A DNA stretch of 64,000 nt from contig CALKCK010000015.1 of the NCBI GenBank assembly GCA_938083195.1, forward strand, positions 1 through 64,000. Reading direction: 5' to 3'. Source of the DNA: an uncultured Pirellulaceae bacterium (GTDB lineage: Bacteria > Planctomycetota > Planctomycetia > Pirellulales > Pirellulaceae). A program made the position numbers and the translations under genes. The notes beneath the pieces are model-generated. The model worked only from the letters and a program-made list of their open reading frames with translations. It was not told the origin of the DNA and did no database searches. Position 1 is the stretch's first letter. Each line of letters opens with the position of its first letter. Shown here in pieces: positions 1 to 7,783 of the stretch.

Positions 1-903
1 CAATGCGATAACCCCGCCGTGATCGCTTGGCTAACAGCGATAGACGACAAACTCTACACCAAGCTAGTCAACGCCGGCCTAGTACCACAGAGACGACAGC
101 AGAGCCTCTCACAACTATTCAATGAGGTACTAGCCTTAAGAGACTTGAAGCCTGGCACAATCGAGAACTACACGAAGCAATTCGAGAGGTTTACAGGCTT
201 TCTAAACGATAAGCTAGTTAAAGACGTTACCGAGGCTGACTGTCTAGCCTTTGCCAACTCCCTAACGGTTGCACCAGACACAAAGGCCACGACACTTCGA
301 AACATCAAGCACGCCCTAGCTGCTTCGTCTGAGATAGTCGAGAACCCTTTTAACCGCATAAATACGAAGCGTCCGGCTCCTGACACCTCGAAGCGTAGAC
401 TGATCGACAGGGCCACCATTCGCCAGTGGTGCGATAAATGCACAGACAAGGAGTTTGCCGCTGTCTTAGCTTTAGGAGGCTTACAAGGCTGTAGAGTACG
501 CTCTGAGCCATCTGTGCTTGAGTGGCAGCATGTCTCCTTCGAGGGTGGTACAATAAACATACCAGCAGCTAAAACGAAGAGCCGGATAACGCCCCTGTTC
601 GCCGACACCACGAAGTATCTCAAGGCATGGCACAAAGAGCAGGGACAACCTAAAGAAGGCTTAATCTTCCCGAAGCTCGTAACACAGCACACCCTCATCG
701 AGAGAATGAAAAGGCTAACAGGACTGAAGATTCCTAAGGTGTGGATCAACCTGCGATCCAGTGCCGAAAGTCACCTCGTATCGGAAGGATTCCCGCTTCA
801 TACAGTGGCTACTTGGTTAGGCAATTCCCCCATCGTGGCCGCGAAACATTACCTACAAATATCGCCTTCATCGTTCGAGGAAGCTAAGAAGATCGGCAGC
901 TAA
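1..903 (+). CDS. Tyrosine recombinase/integrase, 5' end outside window
   Basis: Site-specific tyrosine recombinase, probably the integrase of an integrated element. The frame is open to base 1 and a GTG at 19 is only an internal candidate, so the N-terminus is likely missing. A SAM-like core-binding domain (PGTIENYTKQFERF onward) is followed by the catalytic domain: the first Arg lies in GCRVRSEPSVLEW and the second in NLRSSAE. The His of the usual HxLRH box is Ile here, and the LGHS box reads LGNS, followed by the nucleophile region AAKHYLQ. From memory, this variant pattern is common in planctomycete integrases, so it does not by itself imply inactivity. Leucine CTA codons look frequent compared with the neighbours (not counted). 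The gene runs tail-to-tail into the truncated comEC, which fits insertion of its element there. Confidence 0.85.
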   Translation, partial: QCDNPAVIAWLTAIDDKLYTKLVNAGLVPQRRQQSLSQLFNEVLALRDLKPGTIENYTKQFERFTGFLNDKLVKDVTEADCLAFANSLTVAPDTKATTLRNIKHALAASSEIVENPFNRINTKRPAPDTSKRRLIDRATIRQWCDKCTDKEFAAVLALGGLQGCRVRSEPSVLEWQHVSFEGGTINIPAAKTKSRITPLFADTTKYLKAWHKEQGQPKEGLIFPKLVTQHTLIERMKRLTGLKIPKVWINLRSSAESHLVSEGFPLHTVATWLGNSPIVAAKHYLQISPSSFEEAKKIGS

Positions 904-906
904 ATT

Positions 907-960
907 TGTCACACACACTGTCACCTCACCATAGGTGCAACGGCCTGAATCAGTGTGACA
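907..960. repeat. Imperfect inverted repeat between integrase and comEC
   Basis: TGTCACACACACTG at 907-920 faces CAGTGTGACA at 951-960. The outer six bases (TGTCAC/GTGACA) pair perfectly; the inner part pairs only with a 4-base offset. It lies just after the integrase stop and just before the chimeric 3' end of comEC. It could be part of a recombinase-binding arm or an att site, or a weak terminator shared by the two convergent genes. There is no T-run, so a site for the recombinase is slightly favoured. This is inference. Confidence 0.3.
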
Positions 961-3237
961 TTAAGAGCAAATAACCCGACGAAAGGCGTAAACACAGGGA
1001 TTCAAGGCTGTCTCTATAACACTATTGGCGTTGTCATTCCCACGAATCCCCTCGCGGGGCGGATTGAGAATATCAAACCGAATCTTTGACGATGAAAAAG
1101 GTTGATCTCCGATTGAGACTGCAACGACCTCGACGCCCTTCTTTTCCAGAACAGCTAATAACTCCTGCACTTGCGAAGATTGGTCCTTCAGCATCACAAA
1201 TGAGACAAATACTTGATCGATCGAAAACTGCCTCACCAATTGGGGTAACGCATTAAAATGATCGACATCAGCATGTGAAATTACCACTGCATCAACATGC
1301 TCAATCCCCTCATACCATAAAGCACCGGCAATGCTTCTGGCACCGTAATCTGGTGAACCGAGTGAACCGGAATCATAAAGGACATTTTTCCCGTCAGGCA
1401 ACTGAAGCAATACACTAGAACCATGTCCGACATCGAGAAAAGTACAAACGAATTCTTCGCTGCGCTGAACACTTCCCTTGCTACTCCATCTCGCTGGAAT
1501 CATCCACGCAAATATCAACCAAGCCATCAAGCAGAATGGCAGCCATTTACTTCTTATTTTTGTTTCAGGGTAGATAACCAACAAAAACACACCAGTATAA
1601 AACAGCACCACCGACCAACCTGGCGGGCCAGCGGTCCAGAAATGCCCGAGAGGCACCGATTGAAAAACTGCGACCCCCCATTCGATCAACCCTAAACTAA
1701 ATCTACAAAGCTCTCCGAACACTGTCGCCAGCGACGGCAAGAACGCCCCCAACACTAGTACTGCCAACCCACCGTACAAACTGACGGCGATTGGAATGAG
1801 GAGAAGCGGATTAGCTACCAGCGCCACCGGCGCTATCAAATGAAAATGATAAGCAACCAACGGCAAAGCGATCAGCCAAATCACGAAACTTACTAAAACA
1901 GCCATGCGACACTGTCGAACCGCCCAATTTCTAATCCGAACACAAGGAGACCGAGTACCAGAAATTAACCTCTGAATTGGGTCGACCTCAGGTTTCCCAA
2001 AAATCCACTCAGCACTGACGGTCAACGAGGCGACGGCAAGAAATGAAAGCTGTGGACCAATTCCAAAAAGGTCACTGGGGTTGAGAACTAATACGATAAA
2101 CCCCGCAATCGCGAGCAAATTAAAAGAAAAATCCCCCTCCCCCAAAAGCCGGCCAAGACAGTACAAGGTCACCAGAATAGACGCTCTTAACGCCGGTGGA
2201 CGAAACTCAACGAGCCACGCATAAAACAGGACGAACATGATCGTTAACCATAGACTTTTCCGTCGGCTAAGAACTCCGACACGAAAAAAACAAAAGAACG
2301 ATCCAGCTAAAATGCCAACATGAAGACCAGAGATCGCCAACAGGTGAGCAGTCCCTGTTTCCAGAAATTGCTGACGTCGACCACGTGACAGTTGCTCTCG
2401 ATTACCGAGTAAAATCGCGGACGCAAACCCTGACTCCGGGCTTGGAATATACTGCCAAGTCAATTCGTTTAGTCGTCGCCTCAAACTTGAGATCCAACGC
2501 GCGGTTAACCAATTCGCTGTTTCAACCACGCTGACACTCTCGGCTTGATAAGCGTGGAGAAATGCCCGCTTGGATTTACCGCGATAATACTCCTGGAAAT
2601 CAAAGCCTCCGGGGTTACTCGATGGCGAACTTTTGATCAAGTATCCAAATACTTCAATCTGATCCCCCGAATGAATACCGCTAACAGATTGGTGAATCAC
2701 AAGATCACAAATCCCACCTACACTTGTCCAATCCAAACCATCTCTCAGACGATTCACCTTCAAAACCAAACGCGTCTTCATTTCCGTTTCGTGATGGGAA
2801 TCAAAACCTGTTTCCGAGACCATCCATAACGGCTCTGAGATCACCGTGGCTTCTAGACAACACGGCCTCGACAACTCCGTGGCGAATTGGCCAATTTCAT
2901 TCTGTGAATACCAATTCCAACGACCATGATGCCAAAACGAACCGGCTAATACGAATCCAACAAGAAGAATGGTTGAAGCGATTCTCTCACGCTTAAACGC
3001 CGAATCAGAACGACGGTGCAGCCAATCCTCTCGAGAGTTTATTGTGCATCTCCGCGCGAGCAGCCAACCGACCAAACACAACCAAGCTGAAAAAAAAGAG
3101 AAACGCCAGTCAATGTCCCACTCTCGGTCAATAAAGATACCAGCCGCAAATGCAACCACCACGAGTAGCATTGGCTGGTAAGACGGCCGGGATCGAATGG
3201 CCGCGGATTCGATTTTATCGGGATCTGACGAGCACAT
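961..3237 (-). pseudogene. comEC: ComEC/Rec2-type DNA uptake channel, 3'-truncated
   Basis: ComEC forms the inner-membrane channel for single-stranded DNA during natural transformation. The order seen is N-terminal membrane segments with a DUF4131-like region, the Competence domain (AISGLHVGILAG), further membrane helices, then a metallo-beta-lactamase domain with LDVGHGSSVLLQLPDG and the HADVDH motif at about residues 655-660. The protein then stops about 100 residues later. Family members normally continue after NDNANSVI with a beta-strand, a GDL motif and a late His motif; here the frame continues with ETALNPCVYAFRRVICS and ends. The homologous part therefore seems to stop near 1018, close to the integrase. 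The start is ATG 3237 with GGAG five bases upstream; a TTG at 3261 is less likely. It is probably inactive, although the membrane part is intact. Confidence 0.8.
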
Positions 3238-4133
3238 GCCAACTCCACCGAGGACATCCAACTCTTGTTTCCGAACTCATTACGAGATTTTAGAATACCA
3301 GATCCGTAGCGAACTGGCGAAACAATGCTTGCACGCAGCTAATTTTTACCGTTCTGCAAAGCTCCAACAAACCGAGCGTTCCCAAAAACGCAACGCATCT
3401 ACCAGTAAAAGCCGACTTCAAACTGACTAACGCTAGAGCAAAGGCAATGGTTCATTTTTGGCTTCAGAGCAAACTCTCGTAAAAACCAACAACGTTTTTT
3501 GCTCACAGCCTGATCGTGACCGGTATTCTCGCTCGTTGGTTAAGAAAGATCGAGCTCACGCAAAGCGCATAAAAAAAGTCACAGCATGTCGCTCCATCGT
3601 CATGCTATGACTCTATCCTGGTTGCGAAACAGTCCGTGTCTCGCCCTCCCGGCGTCTTGATCTAAAGTGTTTATCGACTTGTCAAATCGCAAACCGTAAA
3701 AAATTTGCAGTAAAGTCAGTGGTTAATCCGCGTCGCCGATACAAGTTAACATTTCAGTTCTGGATCTAAGGACTACGAAAAGATTAATGCTTGCAGGGGA
3801 AGCCCATTTCTAGCCTGTCGCTTAACAAATCACTGCAAACCATGCTTAGATCACCTTCCTTCCCCACGTTTTTTTCTTCGGGTTAGCGGAGACGAACGAT
3901 TTTCAATTCAATTCAACCCTCTCAATTACCTCCAAATTGGTTTGGAATCGGCCTGACCCAAAACGTCAAACAAGCTGCGGCTCTAAAACGTCCAGGTGCC
4001 CAAATCGGTCCGTTCAAAACACTGCCACGCATCGGTAAGGCATTTATTTCGGCTATCCGATCCTTTATCCTGAAAACGGAGTTAATCCGGACGCACCTAG
4101 GAGTGTGCAAATTGCCAGGGAGAGAATGGATTC
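3238..4133. other. Long intergenic region without a supported protein gene
   Basis: About 900 bases lie between the divergently transcribed comEC and GIY-YIG genes. Short frames on both strands have no recognisable content and no good ribosome-binding sites. The one structured element is the minus-strand hairpin with T-run at 3571-3611. The stretch must contain the promoters of both flanking genes, but I could not assign them with confidence. Confidence 0.6.
3571..3611 (-). terminator. Minus-strand intrinsic terminator-like hairpin with no gene upstream
   Basis: On the minus strand an 11-bp stem, GTCATAGCATG/CATGCTGTGAC with a 12-base loop, is followed at once by seven Ts (A-run at 3571-3577 on the plus strand). 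The only imperfect pair is G-U if the minus strand is transcribed but C-A if the plus strand is, which favours a minus-strand RNA. No protein gene ends upstream of it, so it may end a small RNA. A TTGACA at 3680-3685 (minus strand) has a weak TAGATC 15 bases further on at 3659-3664, which would give an RNA of roughly 80 nt. The promoter guess is weak. Confidence 0.5.
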
Positions 4134-5336
4134 GTGCCAAAACTAATAGAATATCAAATGCCCAGCTTTAATGGATTTGGGGCTTCGATCTTGGTTCAGC
4201 AAACCAGAGGCCGTATTAAACGGCATCAAATTCCCACTGACCGAATGCAGGCAAGAGAACTTTTGCACGACCACTGTCCACTGACACCTGGGGTCTACGG
4301 ATGGCTCGATGACCGCAATCAACTTTGCTACGTTGGGAAATCAAAATCGCTTCGAAAACGGTTGTTATCGTATTTCGCGAAAACTCCAGCCGATAAAAAA
4401 ACTGCACGCATCCGACAGCACAGCCAAACACTTGTCTGGGAACCTATCTCCAACGAACTTCTCGCACTGCTCCGAGAACAAGAGCTCATTTATCGTTGGC
4501 GTCCCGAATTTAATACGCAAGGGCAACCTACCAAACGGCAACCCGCTTTTATATGTCTTGGGGGAGGACTTGCTCCCAACGCTTTTTTCACAAGACGCGT
4601 CACAGACAAGTCCGAATTTTCCTTCGGACCGATCGCAGGCACCGGACGTCTTCGCTCGGCAGTGGATACAATCAATCAGTGTTTTCAACTCCGGGATTGT
4701 GCAGATAAAATCAAATTTAAATTCAATAACCAGCTAACGCTTTTTGAGAATCCGCAAACCGCACAATGTATTCGTTTCGAACTGGGAACCTGTCCTGCAC
4801 CATGCGCCGCGCAGTGCAGCTCCCACGCTTACCAATCTAACGTAACCGAAGCACGTGAATTTATTCTCGGTAATGATCTTGCTATCCTTTCGAGATTAGA
4901 TCAAGAAATGCAGAATGCCGCCGGTAGGCAATCTTTCGAAAAAGCAGCAATCCTGAGGGACCATATCAAGAACCTCAACTGGCTGAATCGGCGGATGTCG
5001 GCACTTCGGAATGCTCAAAAATCATTCAATGGCGTTCTCCCCATAAAGGCTCGGAAAAAACGCGCCGCATGGCTGATCTTGAAAGGCGGACAACTTATTG
5101 GAAGCACAATTGCGCCAGACTCCGAGGAACGGGCGATTGCAACAATCAAACGACTCACCGAGGTCTCCCTTCATGAGAAACCCATGCCTGAAAATTTAAT
5201 GGAAATGAATCTCCAACTCATTTTGATCGCATGGTTCCGCAAACACCCCAAACTCAAAAATTCACTGATTCCCTTCGGCGATGCGGTCGATATTTGTGAA
5301 AAGTGGTTAGATGGCGGATTTTTACCGACCGCCTGA
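4134..5336 (+). CDS. UvrC-like GIY-YIG nuclease without the C-terminal RNase H/HhH part
   Basis: A 400-residue protein with the N-terminal half of UvrC. The GIY-YIG nuclease domain begins near residue 50 (TPGVYGWLDD, then CYVGKSKSLRKR, Arg about 74). A four-cysteine segment (CIRFELGTCPAPCAAQC) resembles the Fe-S segment of UvrC, and a UVR-type helical motif (SFEKAAILRDHIKNL) follows. UvrC is normally about 600 residues and carries a second nuclease (RNase H-like) and HhH region that are absent here. It may act like Cho, a single-incision UvrC homologue in nucleotide excision repair, or in another DNA-processing role. The proposed start is GTG at 4134, with a purine-rich GGGAGAG upstream at a long spacing; ATG 4158 is an alternative. 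No repair genes flank it. Confidence 0.75.
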   Translation: MPKLIEYQMPSFNGFGASILVQQTRGRIKRHQIPTDRMQARELLHDHCPLTPGVYGWLDDRNQLCYVGKSKSLRKRLLSYFAKTPADKKTARIRQHSQTLVWEPISNELLALLREQELIYRWRPEFNTQGQPTKRQPAFICLGGGLAPNAFFTRRVTDKSEFSFGPIAGTGRLRSAVDTINQCFQLRDCADKIKFKFNNQLTLFENPQTAQCIRFELGTCPAPCAAQCSSHAYQSNVTEAREFILGNDLAILSRLDQEMQNAAGRQSFEKAAILRDHIKNLNWLNRRMSALRNAQKSFNGVLPIKARKKRAAWLILKGGQLIGSTIAPDSEERAIATIKRLTEVSLHEKPMPENLMEMNLQLILIAWFRKHPKLKNSLIPFGDAVDICEKWLDGGFLPTA

Positions 5337-5378
5337 CACGCAGCCCAAACCAGCTAAGTTCGCTCCGTTGAACGGGGA

Positions 5379-5400
5379 AAAACCCAAAAAGAAGGGTTTT
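5379..5400 (+). terminator. Short intrinsic terminator after the GIY-YIG gene
   Basis: AAAACCC (5379-5385) pairs with GGGTTTT (5394-5400) across an eight-base A-rich loop, and the stem itself ends in Ts. It lies about 45 bases after the stop of the UvrC-like gene and before the rpmB promoter. The stem is short, so efficiency is uncertain. Confidence 0.45.
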
Positions 5401-5427
5401 AACGCTAAAATACTGGTATTTATGCCG

Positions 5428-5455
5428 TTGAACATTCGAAGCGAATTGCTATACT
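5428..5455 (+). promoter_or_regulatory. Sigma70-type promoter for rpmB
   Basis: TTGAAC at 5428-5433 and TATACT at 5450-5455 are separated by 16 bases, close to the housekeeping sigma consensus. Initiation near 5462 would give a leader of about 55 nt before rpmB. Its position downstream of a terminator and upstream of a highly expressed ribosomal protein gene supports the call. Confidence 0.6.
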
Positions 5456-5515
5456 GCGTAGCTAACTTTTAGTATCTAAATCTGAAAATTTGATCGATTT
5501 TAAACGGACAAAGTC

Positions 5516-5776
5516 ATGGCTCGCGTTTGTGAAATATGTGGAAAAGGCCCTCAAATGGGCAATCGTGTCGAAACGCGTGGTAAAGCCAAGTATCTCGGTG
5601 GTGTCGGTACGAAAAAGACTGGTATTACCCGTCGACAGTTTCGCCCGAACCTCCAAAAAGTCCGAACTGCGATTCCCGGTGGCGGAACAAAAACTCAAAA
5701 AGTTTGCGTTCAGTGCATCCGCAGTGGAGCGATTCGAAAAGCAGTTAAGCAAAAGCCATTCAAATTACCCTCGTAA
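5516..5776 (+). CDS. rpmB: 50S ribosomal protein L28
   Basis: An 86-residue component of the large ribosomal subunit. The N-terminus MARVCEICGKGPQMGN is the classic L28 start, followed by the basic TRRQFRPNLQKVR segment. Two CxxC pairs (CEIC near residues 5-8 and CVQC near 64-67) mark the zinc-binding form of L28. It has its own promoter-like sequence upstream and seems to be a single gene, with gatC about 190 bases downstream on the same strand. Confidence 0.95.
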   Translation: MARVCEICGKGPQMGNRVETRGKAKYLGGVGTKKTGITRRQFRPNLQKVRTAIPGGGTKTQKVCVQCIRSGAIRKAVKQKPFKLPS

Positions 5777-5964
5777 TTACTCTATGGTTTAAGCCGTTCT
5801 AGCCCAATTCTGTCTAGTTTAGCGCGAGCACCCGTCCTCAAACCTAGTTTTGTTCCTCAGATCAAAACGCTATGCTAAAATCGTCCAGGGCGTCTTTCTC
5901 GTTGTTTTTAACCAAGGAAGACTCCCCACACACTTTGAGCAAGCTCGATCCTGTGGAATCTCTT

Positions 5965-6258
5965 ATGCCCAATACTCCTGAGCAAACAATCGTTAATCAA
6001 GTTGCGAAACTTGCTCGAATACACCTCGATGAGCAGCAAGCAGAATCGTCAGGTAAAAAGCTGGAACAAATTCTCGGATTCGTAAGCCAGCTGGAGCAGG
6101 TTAAATTACCAGAGGACGTCACTCCCTTTTTTGGGGCCATCGAATCGGTCAATGCAATTCGAGAAGATCAATTGCAAACCAGTGTTCCCCGCGAAAAAAT
6201 CTTAGATAACGCGCCTGAATCGGATGGAGAGTTCTACTTAGTTCCTCCCGTTTTTTAA
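5965..6258 (+). CDS. gatC: Aspartyl/glutamyl-tRNA amidotransferase subunit C
   Basis: GatC is the small subunit that holds GatA and GatB together in the GatCAB complex, which converts Glu-tRNA(Gln) and Asp-tRNA(Asn) to the correct amide forms. The product has 97 residues, the usual size, with the family pattern VAKLARIHLDEQQAE, a central LEQILGFVSQLEQV helix and the C-terminal REDQ...FYLVPPVF segment. ATG 5965 was chosen over an upstream in-frame ATG at 5872 because the extra 31 residues do not belong to the family. It is first in the gatCAB run. Confidence 0.93.
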   Translation: MPNTPEQTIVNQVAKLARIHLDEQQAESSGKKLEQILGFVSQLEQVKLPEDVTPFFGAIESVNAIREDQLQTSVPREKILDNAPESDGEFYLVPPVF

Positions 6259-6310
6259 GACACTGATTCCTAATTGAAGACCTGGATTCTCCATTTAACT
6301 GGACCAACAC

Positions 6311-7783
6311 ATGACTCTCTCGGCATTGGACGCTGACGTAATCGTCGACCAACTGAACGCTGGAGAATTAACAGCCACTGATTGTGTCCAGCATTTCCTC
6401 AATCGCATCGAATCCCACAATCCTGATCTAAACGCCTTTATCAGCGTCTCTCAATCGGCGCTTGAACAGGCTGAATCGATCGACCAGCGGAGAAAGGCAG
6501 GACAAACTCTAGGCTGCCTCGCCGGTCTGCCGATTGCCATCAAGGATGGAATTTGCGTTGCCGGGCAACCGACCACCGCGGGCTCGAGGATGCTTGAGAA
6601 TTTCACGCCTCCTTACGATGCGACCATCGTCCAACGGCTAAAATCAGCGGATGCAATCATCATCGGCAAAACTAATATGGACGAGTTCGCGATGGGCAGC
6701 TCGACCGAAAATTCTTTTTTTGGACCGACCAACAACCCTTGGGCAACGGATCGAGTCCCCGGGGGGTCTAGCGGAGGATCAGCGGCCTGTATTGCCGGCC
6801 GCTTAGCACCCGTCGCGATTGGTTCTGATACGGGCGGATCAATTCGCCAACCTGCTTCTTTTTGTGGAATCACTGGACTTAAACCAACCTATGGCAGAGT
6901 CAGTCGTTATGGATTGATCGCCTTCGCGAGTAGCCTCGATCAAATTGGCCCCATGACACGAACCGCAAAAGAATCGGCGCTATTGATGTCGGTCATCGCA
7001 GGGTTCGATCCACGCGACTCAACATCCTCCAAAGAACAAGTCTCAGATTTCCTGACGACTCTCGAAACTCCGCTAAAGGGCATTCGAATTGGAGTCTGTC
7101 GTGACCATTTTGACGAGGGACTCGATTTAGAAGTTAAAACAAAAATCAACGATGCCATTTCCGTTTTTAAGCAACTCGGAGCAGACATTAAAGAAATCGA
7201 ATTGCCGCATACGCAGTCGGCTGTGGCAGCCTATTACGTCATCGCGCCCTGCGAAGCCTCGAGCAATCTGGCACGCTACGATGGCGTCCGCTACACCTTC
7301 CGGGCTCAAGGTGAAGACCTTGAAGAGATGTACCGCAACACGCGAGGTCAAGGATTTGGCGACGAGGTCAAACAACGGATCATGTTAGGAACCTATGCCC
7401 TCAGCTCCGGCTACTACGAAGCCTATTATCTAAAGGCTTCTAAAGTCCGTCGTATGATCAAACAAGACTACGAAGAAGCCTTTCAAAACGTCGACCTAAT
7501 CCTAGGCCCCACCACGCCAACGCCAGCATTTAAACTGGGACAGCACACTCAGGATCCGCTCGCGATGTATCTCGCAGACATTTACACTGTCTCCGCCAAT
7601 TTAGCTGGGATTCCCGCCATTTCAATTCCGGTCAGCCCCTCGAGCACTGGATTACCAATTGGACTTCAACTGCAGGGACGGGCATTCGAGGAAAACACCC
7701 TACTGCGTGCCGCTCACCAATTCCAAAACACAACACTTTGGCATACCACGAGTCCCTCAGAACCGTGGAGGACTCAGACTTGA
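6311..7783 (+). CDS. gatA: Glutamyl-tRNA(Gln) amidotransferase subunit A
   Basis: GatA is the amidase subunit that releases ammonia from glutamine for GatB. The 490-residue protein has a full amidase-signature domain: catalytic Lys78 in IAIKDG, cis-Ser153 in the GGSSGGS loop, and nucleophile Ser177 in GSDTGGSIRQPA, matching the spacing known for GatA. Its length is normal. It lies 52 bases after gatC and overlaps or abuts gatB, so the three are very likely one transcript. Confidence 0.97.
   Translation: MTLSALDADVIVDQLNAGELTATDCVQHFLNRIESHNPDLNAFISVSQSALEQAESIDQRRKAGQTLGCLAGLPIAIKDGICVAGQPTTAGSRMLENFTPPYDATIVQRLKSADAIIIGKTNMDEFAMGSSTENSFFGPTNNPWATDRVPGGSSGGSAACIAGRLAPVAIGSDTGGSIRQPASFCGITGLKPTYGRVSRYGLIAFASSLDQIGPMTRTAKESALLMSVIAGFDPRDSTSSKEQVSDFLTTLETPLKGIRIGVCRDHFDEGLDLEVKTKINDAISVFKQLGADIKEIELPHTQSAVAAYYVIAPCEASSNLARYDGVRYTFRAQGEDLEEMYRNTRGQGFGDEVKQRIMLGTYALSSGYYEAYYLKASKVRRMIKQDYEEAFQNVDLILGPTTPTPAFKLGQHTQDPLAMYLADIYTVSANLAGIPAISIPVSPSSTGLPIGLQLQGRAFEENTLLRAAHQFQNTTLWHTTSPSEPWRTQT

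Noticed and set aside
168-749. Long minus-strand frame over the integrase gene
   Set aside because: It is the antisense of the integrase; the protein has no recognisable content and no ribosome site.
3922-4140. Minus-strand 72-codon frame upstream of the GIY-YIG gene
   Set aside because: No recognisable sequence and no clear ribosome site; likely chance, though it is in the region that also holds an orphan terminator.
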